DNA of 64,000 nucleotides from the NCBI GenBank assembly GCA_032433765.1, contig JAVIAB010000024.1, forward strand, positions 16,618,648-16,682,647, written 5' to 3'. A program made the position numbers and the translations under genes. Source of the DNA: Megaustenia siamemsis (taxonomy: Eukaryota > Mollusca > Gastropoda > Stylommatophora > Ariophantidae). The first letter of the stretch is position 1. Every line of letters begins with the position of its first letter. The notes under the pieces were generated by a model. The model was given only the letters and a program-made list of their open reading frames with translations. It ran no database searches and was not told the DNA's origin. Below, piece after piece: positions 53,145 through 63,016 of this stretch.

Positions 53145-53640
53145 ATCTTCCTCTTTTTCTGTATCCTGATGTTCCCCATAGAAGAGCCTGTTTTGATATT
53201 CTCTTCTCAACACATATCCGACATATGTCCATCTTCTCAACACATATCCGACATATGTCCATCTTCTCAACACATGTCCGACATATGTCCATCTTCTCAA
53301 CACATGTCCGACATATGTCCATCTTCTCAACACATGTCCGACATATGTCCATCTTCTCAACACATGTCCGACATATGTCCATCTTCTCAACACATGTCCG
53401 ACATATGTCCATCTTCTCAACGCATGTCCGACATATGCCCATCTTATCTTCTCTTCCTAATTGTAGATGGGATATTTGATTCCATGACCATTTCCCTTAT
53501 CTCTATATTAGTCGTGAATTCATTCTCTTGCATAGAGAGTTTTCTTTCTGGGTATTTGTCATCGAAAGCGTGTATATTTTATTCAATACCTATTGTTATT
53601 TTCCAGGTTTCATTTCCGTAGGCAGTGATTGAAAAACATT
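53145..53640 (-). mobile_element. LINE L-E relative with amplified decapeptide
   Basis: Minus strand: AYGNETWKITIGIE, stop, NIHAFDDKYPERKLSMQENE, FTTNIEIREMVMESNIPSTI, then RRWTYVGHVL repeated, then RREYQNRLFYGEHQDTEKEE. This is the LINE C-terminal region (AFEDKYLRKIL, RRRWTYVGHVLR) of the L-E group. Open for 115 codons on the minus strand (53095-53442). Confidence 0.85.
53211..53450. repeat. 30-bp minisatellite encoding RRWTYVGHVL
   Basis: Eight 30-bp units (cacatgtccgacatatgtcc plus atcttctcaa). First two carry atatcc, last carries cgcatg, so the edges are older. In frame with the LINE on both sides, so the amplification preserved the reading frame. Confidence 0.94.
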
Positions 53641-54462
53641 TGTGTCCAATATATTAAAGTTTAATCTAAGGTATGCTGATGATACAGTATTAATCGCTAA
53701 GAGTGAAAATGAGTTACAAGAAATGTTAGACATTATAGTGAAAGAAAGCAAAAATAAAGGACTCAGCCTTAATAGCAAAAAGACAGAGGTAATGGTAACA
53801 ACAAAGAAAAAGACATCACCTCAGTGCAAAATAAAGACAAGTGGAACAATATTAAAACAGGTAAATGGATTTAAATATTTGGGAACTTTGTTAACCTCAG
53901 ATGGAAGATGTACAAAAGAGATGAGATGCAGAATGACTCAGGCAAAAGTAGCTTTCTAAAAAAAATGAGGAAAATACCATGCAATCCATTTTTGACAATA
54001 GAAACAAGAAAAAGAGTTCTTAAATGTTATGTAGAGCCAGTCTTAACATATGGATGCGAATCATGGACAATAGGACAACAGACGAGAAAATCACAGGAGT
54101 CTATAGAAATGTGGTTTTACAGAAGAATGTTGAGAATACCATGGACAGCTAAGAAGAGTAATGAAGAGGTTCTGAGACAGGTCAAAGCAATAAGAGAGCT
54201 AATTTCCAATATTAGGAAGAAACAATCATCATTTTTTGGCCATGTAATGAGAAGAGAACAGCTGGAATATATTGCAACAACTGGAAAAACTGAGGGACGA
54301 AGAGATAGAGGGAAGCAAAGAGAAAAAAAATAACAGACAGCTTAAGAGAATGACTTGGCAAAAGGTCAGGAACAGAAATGATAAATAGCTGCCGAGATCG
54401 AAAGTTGTGGAGAGACATGATCACCTACGCCACTAGGCCCGGTACTTGATGATGATTGCTAA
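53641..54462 (+). mobile_element. LINE L-A, second copy with YADD
   Basis: NLRYADDTVLIAKSENELQE (YADD), KKTEVMVTTKKKTSPQCKIK, FKYLGTLLTSDGRCTKEMRC, frameshift in an A-run at about 53957, NPFLTIETRKRVLKCYVEPV, LTYGCESWTIGQQTRKSQES, FYRRMLRIPWTAKKSNEEVL, SNIRKKQSSFFGHVMRREQL, second frameshift in the A-run at 54325-54332, terminal RPGT and GATGATGA. About 95% like the 36.3-kb copy by eye. Confidence 0.9.
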
Positions 54463-54646
54463 AATGGATATTCTATTTAGAATATCATTTCCCTTTCCTT
54501 AGCGTTCACCCTTTAAGCGGTTATGGATATCTTGTATCGCTAGTTTACAACAAAGCCTTGAAATCCGCGCCGTTTTACGCTCGGAACATCCGCCTTAGGC
54601 ATCAGGAGATTTACTTAATAATTTGTGCACGGGCACCAGCTACATT

Positions 54647-54906
54647 GAGCCGCGATAGCTCATGGGTTAATGAACTGGACTACAAAGGACAAGAGGCCGG
54701 GTTCGATCCTGGTCGACGGCTTCCGGGTTCAACCAGCCTTAAATGGATACCAGATTTTTTTTCTGGTAAAGTAAAGCGGCACGGGCGTAATACCGACCAC
54801 ATTAACCCCAAAATCATGCGCTGAAGGTCTGTAAAAATTATGGTCACTAACACCATATTCCCCATACGCCACTTGGCGTGATGGGGCTCTTTACTTTTTA
54901 TTTTTT
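54647..54906 (+). mobile_element. SINE-A full length, exact 12-bp TSD
   Basis: A box gatagctcatgggttaatg (one change), B box gggttcgatcctg, full body, tail ctctttactttttatttttt. Flanked by accagctacatt at 54635-54646 and 54907-54918. 54463-54634 has no gene. Confidence 0.93.
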
Positions 54907-54939
54907 ACCAGCTACATTTGGCCTACTCTTTTTGACTTT

Positions 54940-55010
54940 AAACCGTCAAAATTTATTTAACATGCGCAAATGCACACGGAACCTCCTGTTTTTCACGGTA
55001 ATCCGAACGG
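54940..55010 (-). mobile_element. SINE-C tail fragment
   Basis: aacatgcgcaaatgcacacg then gaacctcctgtttttcacgg resembles the reversed gtgcac..cgcacgttaaag block of SINE-C. Weak. Confidence 0.45.
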
Positions 55011-55014
55011 TCGA

Positions 55015-55403
55015 CCTTGACAGAAGGTCAACAACAGAAATAATAAATAACTGCCGTGATCGAAAGTTGGGGAGAGACTTTTATTTTCGTTGCAGCTTGT
55101 ACCTGTGACAAAGTCCCTACAGACTACGATCTGAATTTGTGCGTGTTAATCCGTTTTTCCCTGGCAGCCATGTGCACAGGGGTCCCTCGCCGGACAGGCA
55201 GATATATCCGTCTTCGGAGGTACTCATATTTTTTCTGTCTATGAGTAATTAACGTTTCAAGCCAGGCCTCGCTGCTGAGGCCAGGGGTGGTTGCCGCAGA
55301 GAGAAATTATAAATAAAAATCCCAACTGGTGCCGGCGTCTTGCCTCGAGACCAACCAGTCCATGTGGAGAGACATGATCACCTACGCCAGCAGGCACGGA
55401 ATT
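55015..55403 (+). mobile_element. LINE L-A terminus split by SINE-D
   Basis: Left piece 55018-55078 (RRSTTEIINNCRDRKLGRD) and right piece 55362-55403 (WRDMITYASRHGI) form one L-A end. The interruption is a minus-strand SINE-D. Confidence 0.85.
55079..55361 (-). mobile_element. SINE-D inserted in L-A
   Basis: Duplication ttggggagagac (55067-55078) and catgtggagagac (55361-55373), imperfect. Contains reversed gtgcacaggggtccctcgcc, ggcagatatatccgtcttcg and aggcctcgctgctgaggcca. The B box region is lost (ends ggcgtcttgcctcgagacca). 55404-56090 has no recognised gene. Confidence 0.85.
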
Positions 55404-56094
55404 TGTTGACAGTGATGAATATATCCTCAAGAATCATAGACAATTTTATATAGGGGTAAGTTAACTAAAACACCAGTGCGAAACCGCTGAAATGAGCACA
55501 TAGTTTTCAGATCTCCACCCTTGAGTATTGTTATGGCATTCCTTTGTTACCACCTTCCAATTTTGTTATGGTTTCCAATTTTTATCACCTGCCAGTTTTA
55601 TTTCTCAAATTCTATCTGTGTGAATTGTTTTCTTCTGCGGTTACATTGTTGCCACAGCTTTTGTTGCTTGTGTATCTTTCTCTCTACCTCGTCTGTTTTT
55701 GATGAATGTTTACACCAGCTGTCACGGCGGTTCTCATTCTGTGCAGACACATCACCTACATCAGAATTAATTGTTTAAGTTTTATTCTTCAGCTTGTTCT
55801 TCAATTTTCTGGTCTCTAATTTGTTTATGTGATATCTTTGTTCTGGCAAACAATCGCCTTTTGTTTGTTCTTCTTTGTTTTCCTACGCCAACCTTTTCTA
55901 TCACTAGCAAAGTCCCAAGGGACTGAATTTTGCTTGAGTATCACTTTCTCCAATCTTTCACATCGACAGCCGTGTGCTCAAGAGTCCCTTGCTATTCAAG
56001 CAGGTATTCTAAGACTTCACAGGTAGTCTCATTTTTGTCGTCAAGAGTTTTAACGTTTTTTGGTAGATTTTTTTTCCTTACTAATTTTGTCCAG

Positions 56095-56260
56095 AATGCA
56101 GCCATTTTTGGTCTGCTCTTGTCGACTTCCAACTACAAAGGGTTCTTTAACGTGCGCAGAACGCACACGGGACCCCCTGCTTTTCACCGCTCTCAGAGAG
56201 AGCTAGACATTGGATTTCATTATCCGGAGACCAGAGGAGAGTAGAGTTACGAAGAAAGAT
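56095..56260 (-). mobile_element. SINE-C fragment with single core monomer
   Basis: Reversed: ctggtctccggataatgaaa, tccaatgtctagctctctct and gtgtgcgttctgcgcacgtt. Holds one copy of the motif that forms the 64-bp array at 6.1-6.9 kb. Confidence 0.65.
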
Positions 56261-56384
56261 TGCGGTTTTAACCGCAATGGCTGATCGTCTTGTGTCGCCT
56301 TTTCTAAGAATATGGAGTTGAACGCGCCTCACAGCACCAGAGCTGATGTTGCGAGCGAATCATAGCTGATGGCTTGTACCGGGA

Positions 56385-56545
56385 TTGGTGAACGCCTTGT
56401 AGGCGTGTGGGTAATATGGTGTTAGTGACCATATTTCTCTATGACCACGGTACATTTTGGGTCATGTGGTCGGTATCATGCTAGGTCACATTTACTTCCC
56501 CAGAAAAATCTCTGGTGCCCATTTTTAGAGACTGTGTGACCCCGG
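56385..56545 (-). mobile_element. SINE-A2 body fragment
   Basis: gtaatatggtgttagtgacc, ctatgaccacggtacatttt, gtcatgtggtcggtatcatg and cagaaaaatctctggtgccc. Parallel in order to SINE-A but consistently different. Head absent. 56546-57654 has no recognised gene; a poly-G run lies at 57199-57208. Confidence 0.72.
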
Positions 56546-57654
56546 AGCCTTGTCCAGAACTATTCACTCTTCTCCACCTCTTCGTGGTGCCTCTAGTAAA
56601 GACAAACCAATCTAGTCTGGCTAATTGAATATGTATCGAGAGGGAAGACAACCCCAGGTACTCAGAAATGCCAAGCTGGCGTCGGATATGTTGGGTTGAA
56701 AGGCGCACATTTCAAATTTCAAAAGCAAACCTTAACACAACGCATACGCGCCGACTTAACGCCCTTTTAAGGACGGATGACACAGCCCTCTATTCCTTTA
56801 GTAATCAGTGAACGTAAGAAGCAAGCATATAAAGATGTCTGTTGCTTCATGTCTCACCAATAAATTCGCATTTTGGACCCGTTTATCCGAGATTGTCACA
56901 GCACATTACTGGTACCAGGTTTGCATTTCCTCCTCGATCCCCACTGACTTGCTCAGGGAAGGTAGAAAATCTCATGGAATACAACAATGATGTGAAATAG
57001 AGTCTTGGCTAGCTTTGATTCATTATCACTGACGTCTGCCAATCAGCTACGAGCATCTGTCTGCATGTAGCACTATCATCTGGTTCCATTTCAGAAGTTT
57101 GAACACGATGTGTGCGAGGACTCGGCTTTTCAAATTATGACAACTCCGTTTAAATGGAACAGAATTACAGTTTTCATTCACGTAACACAGGTTAAATAGG
57201 GGGGGGGGGATGTTACGTCACGAGTATTGCGCTTACGGAATACCACAGCCATCTTTAGTTTTAATAAGGACCACGGATTGAACAGAATATTCACATTTAT
57301 AGGAAGTTATCAAAATATTTGCTTTTGTCAAAAATCGGGTTTGAACAATTTTCTTCCATACAATTTTAGCTTTTATTACATTGACATGTTAATTAACCTT
57401 TTTTTTTTCTTGTTATTTGTTCAAAATTACAACATTAGTAAGTGTCATATTATGTTTCATATACAAGCATTAATAGAAGTTCTATTTTTCTCCACCATTA
57501 ATTCACGTGTACCTTAATGTATAATAATTAAATGGTCATATTGTCACAGACTCGTGGCAACGAGACGGTCCACAGGTTGCTGTCATTGCGAAGGCTCCTT
57601 AAAAATGAACATTAATGACAGTGCCAGGGCTTCTACAAAACGCGGCGAAACTAA

Positions 57655-57925
57655 ATAAAGAAAATGTTCCCCCCACTCCTTGCTAGGCGTATGGGGAATA
57701 TGGTGTTTGTGACCATATGTTTCTATGACCATGGCACATTTTGGGTGATGTGGTCGGAATCACGCCAGGTGGCCTTTACTTCCGCAGAAAAATCTCTGGT
57801 ACCCATTTTTAGAGGCTGGGTGACCCCGGGACCTTGTCAGTTAGAAAAAAAAATATACCATTATTGAGGATTGAAACCGGGCACTTTTGGTCAGGAAGTG
57901 AGTCAGCCACCGAGGCTCGAAGAAT
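57655..57925 (-). mobile_element. SINE-A2, full copy with different tRNA head
   Basis: Body as above (ttgggtgatgtggtcggaat, cagaaaaatctctggtaccc, gaggctgggtgaccccggga) and a head on the minus strand with A-box-like cctcggtggctgactcactt and B box cggtttcaatcctc. The head differs from SINE-A while the body is shared. Confidence 0.78.
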
Positions 57926-57942
57926 AGCATCCTCATAGGGAA

Positions 57943-58205
57943 CCTACCTAACCTAAAGTACCCCCGTCACGCCAAGTGGCGTATAGGGAATATGGTGTTG
58001 GTGACCATAAATTTTACAGACCTTCGGCACATGATTTTTGGGGTAATGTGGTCGGTATTACGCCTGTGCCGCTTTACTTTCCCAGGAAAAAAAAAATCAG
58101 GTACTCATTTAAGGCTGGGTGAACGCGGAAGCCGTCTGTTGGGATCGAACACTACCTCGTGTCCTTTGTAGTCCAGTTCACTAACAACTGAGCTATCGCG
58201 GCTCC
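57943..58205 (-). mobile_element. SINE-A full length, 12-bp TSD
   Basis: Complete head, body and AAAGTACCCCC tail side. Flanked by cctcatagggaa (57931-57942) and cctcagagggaa (58206-58217), one mismatch. 58218-58570 has no gene. Confidence 0.92.
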
Positions 58206-58572
58206 CCTCAGAGGGAAATACCGTAACAATTTCAATCAAATCAGAACAGGAGAAATCAGTAGACAAATACTTCATGATTGATAAAACGGACAGCAGAGCG
58301 GATATGGGAATACTTCGACTGCGGGGATTCCACTCAGCACTAAAGATTAAAGACTTTTTTTTATATAAATATAAATATTGGTTTCATTATGCCCTCGAAC
58401 ACTTGTTACTGATTTAATGTATGTCGCGACTTTGGTAAGCTAGCGTGAGCTTCATCTTGTTTCTTGTGTTACAATTCTGATGTGCTTTTCTTAAAAGTCA
58501 CGTTCAGTTAATGAGCATTGTAGCACATGTACTGCAAAAGAATATTTTAACTCAGTGACCACTAACTGTAAA

Positions 58573-58911
58573 GTTGAGAACCACTGTTAAGTTTACAGCA
58601 TCTGTCATCCAGAGGCGTACCGTCCGCTATTCGGGTGGGCATGGAGAAAAACCTGGTGAACTTTTAACACTCCGGCACTACAAAAGATGTTTGGGAAGTA
58701 CTGCTTGTACCGGATTATCGTATACAAACATACCCTTACCTAGCGAACTACATCCATGCTGCAACCAATCATTGGAAGTAACTTTCGTAGCTACAAAAAT
58801 GTGTGATTTATCAATGAATGGTTTTCCGCTGGATGCGGCTTTACGGTTTTTGGTTACTGTTTGCTGAATTGTCTTAACTGAGCGGTTCTCATACAAAGCG
58901 TCTCCAAACAT
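58573..58911 (-). other. Unrecognised 77-codon frame beside a hAT-like motif
   Basis: Minus frame 58678-58911: MFGDALYENRSVKTIQQTVT, KNRKAASSGKPFIDKSHIFV, ATKVTSNDWLQHGCSSLGKG and VYDNPVQAVLPKHLL. Mixed, non-repetitive composition unlike the LINE and array frames, so it may be an exon or transposon fragment. No domain recognised. Next to it, ttgagaaccactg (58574-58586) resembles the CAGTGGTTCTCAA terminus of hAT elements and ccagaggcgtaccgtcc (58610) another. No splice sites or promoter identified. Confidence 0.35.
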
Positions 58912-58944
58912 ATTTCTGAAAGTAAAGTTCTTCTTTTCTTCCTC

Positions 58945-59295
58945 ATTTGCAGCTCAGCGTTGAGGGGAGATATAGTTTACGGTCCTTTGCTTATCTGTTG
59001 GTTTCTCTTGATATATTCTCTAGCGGTTCTAATCAAGCAATATCATTGGTGGTCGACCCTTCTGTCCGGTATTCTCGGAACATTTAACTCAAGTCTTGTG
59101 TAGTATTTTGATTTTTCTACCTTATGTGGCCGAGCCATCTTATATGTTGTTTCTTTATGTATTCTATGGTGAGAATTATTCATACCTTTTTTTTTCTCAG
59201 TTTTATCATTTCTGATCTTATCTCTGAGACTGTTTCCTGTCATTCGTCTAACACATTTAATCTCGGTAGTGATTATCTTTCTATATGTTCTTGAG
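58945..59295 (-). mobile_element. LINE L-J fragment
   Basis: Minus strand: decayed TEITTEIKCVRRMTGNSLRD, KIRNDKTEK, EYIKKQHIRWLGHIR, KSKYYTRLELNVPRIPDRRV and DHQ. Same order as at 31.3 kb (TGNSLR..IRN, KKQQIKW, RQKDQNT). Confidence 0.72.
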
Positions 59296-59327
59296 TCTAA
59301 ACTCCATGCCTAACATTGTTAGCACAA

Positions 59328-59428
59328 AGACCACATTACCCCAAATCATATGTCGGAGGTCAATAAAAATGATGGTAACTAACACAATATTACCTATACG
59401 CCACTTGGCGTGATACACTCTTTACTAA
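59328..59428 (+). mobile_element. SINE-A 5' truncated fragment
   Basis: gaccacattaccccaaatca, ggtaactaacacaatattac and tatacgccacttggcgtgat with tail ctctttacta. No promoter. Confidence 0.8.
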
Positions 59429-59434
59429 GTATCC

Positions 59435-59502
59435 ATTTTTGAAAGTGTATCTTCGTGAATGTCGTTTTATTTCTCCATGTTTCACTGCCATATAATTGGA
59501 CT
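59435..59502 (-). mobile_element. LINE L-D fragment
   Basis: gtgtatcttcgtgaatgtcg then ctccatgtttcactgccata matches the upstream edge of L-D at 1.86 and 61.6 kb. Confidence 0.55.
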
Positions 59503-59539
59503 AAACTAATCTAACTAATTGGAATAAACAAAAAAAAAA

Positions 59540-60003
59540 AGAGTTCTTAAATGGTATGTAGATCCAGTCTTCACATATGGATGAGAATCATGGACAATAT
59601 GACAACAGGCAAAGAAAATCACGGGAGGCTGTAGAAATGAGGTTTTACAGAAGAATGTTGAGAACACCATGGACAGCTAAGAAGAGTAATGAAAACGTTC
59701 TGAAAGAGGTCAAAGCAAAAAGAGAGCTTATTTCCAATATTAGGAAGAAACAATCATCATTTTTTGGCCATGTAATGAGAAGAGAACAACTGGAATATAT
59801 TGTAACAACTGGGAAAGTTGAGGGACGAATAGATAGAGGGAAGCAAAGAGAAAAGATATCAGACAACTTAAGAGAATGGATTGGCAAAAGGTCAACAACA
59901 GAAATGATAAATAACTGTGGAGATCGAAAGTTGTGGAGATCGAAAGTTGTGGAGATCGAAAGTTGTGGAGATCGAAAGTTGTGGAGATCGAAGGTACTTG
60001 ATG
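59540..60003 (+). mobile_element. LINE L-A fragment with 16-bp terminal array
   Basis: Open frame 59577-60071 carries EAVEMRFYRRMLRTPWTAKK, SNENVLKEVKAKRELISNIR, KKQSSFFGHVMRREQLEYIV and REWIGKRSTTEMINNCGDRK, then a repeated CGDRKLWR motif. The codons for WRDMITYASRP are missing between the array and the end ggtacttgatgatgatta. Confidence 0.88.
59919..59994. repeat. 16-bp array in the LINE 3' end
   Basis: Four full copies of ggagatcgaaagttgt plus a partial fifth. In all other L-A copies the motif (gagatcgaaagttgtggaga) occurs once. Confidence 0.93.
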
Positions 60004-60142
60004 ATGATTATTATTATTTTTTAACATTGGAGTTAATTTATTTGGATTTCCACGGTTTTTTTTTTAAATGAAGGCACGTCTTGTTTTTTTATGTACTTTT
60101 TTCGTTTCATTTTTGTTTTTCCTTCTTTGTCATGATTACTTC

Positions 60143-60152
60143 ATATATATAC

Positions 60153-60183
<31 letters not shown>
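60143..60183. repeat. TA/CA microsatellite
   Basis: (TA)n followed by (CA)n, about 40 bp. Confidence 0.88.
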
Positions 60184-60204
60184 AAGTTGCGGTTTTACAA
60201 GTAG

Positions 60205-60330
60205 CTGCCTTAAATCTCATGATTTTGGTCTTATCTCTATTTATTTTCAGTCCCACCTGTTATTATCCATTAATTGCGCTGTGTTTTCACATTCAATTTG
60301 ATATGCATTTAGACAAGTTTCAATCATCAT
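60205..60330 (-). mobile_element. LINE RT fragment, L-D-like
   Basis: ctcatgattttggtcttatc then tctatttattttcagtccca parallels ctcataattttagtcatatc at 61.9 kb (minus: LKINRDKTKI-type RT motif). Short and decayed. Confidence 0.5.
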
Positions 60331-60339
60331 TTTAATTTA

Positions 60340-60690
60340 TCTATCTGTCGACCTTTCGAGCAGTGGCCGGCCCTTAGGACCTAGACCCAGATACTCTTTC
60401 TCTTTTTCTATATTTTCTTTCTAGCAGTCTCAATCCTTGCAAAGATCTTTTATCAAATTTCGCAATTTGTCTCTGTTCTGTGCAAACATCTCGATCTCAT
60501 TGAGGGAGCAGATTCCTGCTGCCTTTGCCTTTCTGATCAATGTTCTCAGTTTTTCTCTGGGTCGGCCTCTTTTCCTCTTACCTGCTGTTTCCTATCTGAG
60601 CGCTTGCTTTGCTATTCGGTTATTATCTCTTCTCATCGCATGTTCAACATATGTCCAACGTCTTTTCCTAATTACTGAAGAATTTAATGT
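60340..60690 (-). mobile_element. LINE L-E 3' fragment
   Basis: Minus strand: RRWTYVEHAMRRDNNRIAKQ, ALR.ETAGKRKRGRPREKLR, TLIRKAKAAGICSLNEIEMF and AQNRDKLRNLIKDLCKD, then ggctcgaaaggt-type end with GATA-like tail (agatagataaat). Confidence 0.85.
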
Positions 60691-60831
60691 GTACTGAAGT
60701 TTAATTTGTTCGCAATTTGGAATTAGATGGTTGATTTCAGCAGGAAAATAGTTTGGGGTTTTAACGGGTTACCGTGAAATGTAAAATTACAGTCACTTCA
60801 GAGAATGATTCGGCTGAGCTAATTTACTCTT

Positions 60832-61070
60832 TAAAAAAAAAGTAAAGTACCCCCGTCACGCCAAGTAGCGGCGTATAGGGAATATGGTGTTAGTGACCAA
60901 AAATTTTACAGACCTTCGGCACATGATTTTTGGCGTAATGTGGCTGGTATTACGCCCGTGCCGCCTTATTTTCCTAGAAAAAAATCCTGTACCCCTTTTA
61001 AGGTTGGGATCGAATCCTACCCCTTGTCCTTTGTAGTCCAGTTCACTAACCACTGAGATATCGCGGCTCC
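60832..61070 (-). mobile_element. SINE-A, 13-bp TSD
   Basis: Flanked by ctaatttactctt at 60819-60831 and 61071-61083. A deletion removes the segment between ccctttta and aggttgggatcg (the gctgggtgaacccggaagcc region). The conserved cgccaagtagcggcgtatag has a small duplication (agcggcg). Confidence 0.92.
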
Positions 61071-61216
61071 CTAATTTACTCTTAACTCCGGAATTATTTT
61101 GTTGATTTGCTCAGGAAAAAGAAGATTTTTTTTTTTAATTGAACGTTGCTATGGATACATTAAAACAAGTACACAATATATAACATATAACTGATAAGCA
61201 ACAAAAACACGTTTGA

Positions 61217-62060
61217 TTATTTCTCTTCTTCTACCTGTCAGCTCCCTGTGGAGAATAGGTCTTCAAGAAGCACTTTCCAAGCCCTTCTGTTTCTTGACAT
61301 TCTTTTAAGATAATTCCATGTTTTCCCCGATTTCCTTCATCTCTGCTTCCATCTGTGTTCTCCAAGAATATTTTGGTCTTTCTCTTTGTCATTTTCCTTG
61401 GGGATTCTAAAAATGGTCTGTTGTGTAATATTCTCAGTTGGCTTCCGCAGCGTGTGTCCTATCCAGCGCCATCGTCTTCGCTGTATCTCTTTATCCACGG
61501 GTATTTGACTGGTAATTTCCATAATTCTATGTTAGTGATTTTGTCCTGCCATTTCCATCCTTTTAATCTGCGCAGGCACCCATTAATGAAGGTCTGTATC
61601 TTTATGATTGTCATTTTTGTTGTTCTCCATGTTTCACAGCCATATAACAAGACTGACTTAACATTGGAGATTAAAATTGTTATTTTTGCATTCAACCTAA
61701 TTTCTTTGGACTTCCATATGGTCCCCAGTACAACGAATGCTTCTCTATGTTTTTTATATACTTATTTTGTTATCATTCTCTGTTACCCCATCCCATCCCC
61801 CCCCACCCCAGCCCACTCTTTGTTTATAGTACTGCCCAGATATATGTAAGATTGTACGTCTAGTAGTGGTATTTCTCCTATTATTATTTGATTATTGCGA
61901 ACTGCATTAATTCTCATAATTTTAGTCATATCTCTATTTATTTTCATTTCCGGCTGTTATCTCTCATCAAGTATGCTCATTATATCTTGCATCTATTGAT
62001 GGTTATGTGATAGAAGAGTTATATCATTATCAAAGCCTAAGTCATTAGGTTGCTTGGTCA
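61217..62060 (-). mobile_element. LINE L-D, longest copy
   Basis: From RT (62040: DNDITLLSHNHQ, MQDIMSILDE, MKINRDMTKIMRINAVRNNQ, IIIGEIPLLDVQSYIYLGST) through ECKNNNFNLQC, QTFINGCLRRLKGWKWQDKI, TNIELWKLPVKYPW, RRRWRWIGHTLRKPTENITQ and the TYSPQGADR end. The position of YADD reads FDND, so the catalytic first Asp is displaced. Many stops. C-run polymorphism near 61795. Confidence 0.82.
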
Positions 62061-62295
62061 GTGACCACTGGATTACTTAGTGGTTTAACTTAACAGCTCG
62101 TATTTTGCCGACATGCCTGTGAAACGTGAACTATCTACAGCCGTGCTGGAAAATACATCAGCGCCAACGGGTGTAAATGTTAGAGAAGAATAATCGGAAT
62201 TCCATGGACGGGAGCAAGGAATAAACTTGTGCGTGTTGCAAGAACTTAACTTTTTCTGAAATATTTTTTGGTTGATAAAAAATATAGAGATATCA

Positions 62296-62870
62296 TCCTT
62301 ATGTGCCATACCGGTTGGCGTAGGCGATCGTAAGTAAAAATAAAGTACCCCCGTCACGCTAAGTGGCGTATAGGGAATATGGTGTTAGTGACCATAAATT
62401 TTACAGACCCTCAGCACATGATTTTTGGGGTAATGTGGTCGATAATACGCCCGTGCTGCTTTACTTTCCCAGAAAAAAAAAACAGGTACCCATTTAAGGC
62501 TGTGTGAACCCGGAAGCCGTCGATTGGGATCGAACCCCAACTCTTGTCCTTTGTAGTCCAGTTCACTAACCACTGAGCTATGACGATCGTGTCCTTCCAT
62601 AATTCTATGTCTTCGCTGCGTCGTTTCAACTGTCTTTCCCTTAATTTTGCCAGTTATATCTAAGATTCCAACTTTCTTTGTCTCATAATGTGATCGACAA
62701 ATGTCGATTGTTTCTTTCTGATGTTTTTAGGAGCATTCTTTCTTTGTACATACCTTTGAGAATTTCCTCGTTGGTTTGTAGCTGTTCATGGAATTCTCAA
62801 CATTTTTCTGAGAAATCTCATCTCTGGGACCTCTAATTGTCTTTTCATTTGTCTGTCTGTTCATCATTAT
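62296..62870 (-). mobile_element. LINE L-C fragment split by SINE-A
   Basis: Terminal piece 62296-62331 (tatgtgccataccggttggc) and the rest from 62584: RSHYETKKVGILDITGKIKG, KQSTFVDHIMRQ-like, KECS..KHQKET and MTNKQMKRQLEVPEMRFLRK. The SINE lies between at 62332-62583. Confidence 0.82.
62332..62583 (-). mobile_element. SINE-A inserted in L-C
   Basis: Full body and tail (taagtaaaaataaagtaccc). The head reaches the A box (tagctcagtggttagtg). Short target duplication cgatcgt at 62325-62331 and 62584-62590, and the L-C text continues on both sides. Confidence 0.9.
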
Positions 62871-62916
62871 GGTAAGGAAAATAAAACATGTTATTTATGG
62901 CATAGTTTCAGGTAAA

Positions 62917-62928
62917 TGAGAGAGAGAG

Positions 62929-62961
<33 letters not shown>

Positions 62962-62962
62962 A
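62917..62962. repeat. GA microsatellite
   Basis: (GA)n with TA interruptions, about 45 bp. Confidence 0.9.
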
Positions 62963-63016
62963 AGAATAATACATAGAAGAAGGTGAGTTCAAGATGTCTC
63001 AGACAATCTGGAATTG

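Noticed and set aside
36331..54462. Active LINE suggested by YADD motifs
   Set aside because: Both YADD copies begin at RT domain C, lack endonuclease and most of RT, and have stops or frameshifts; they are dead 5'-truncated copies.
55404..57650. Gene in the repeat-poor stretch
   Set aside because: Frames are short (60-104 codons), lack domains, overlap SINE fragments, and no paired splice sites with coding continuity are visible.
4661..62583. tRNA genes suggested by A and B boxes
   Set aside because: All sit at heads of SINE copies with the same body and tail; the anticodon arm does not pair, so they are SINE promoters.
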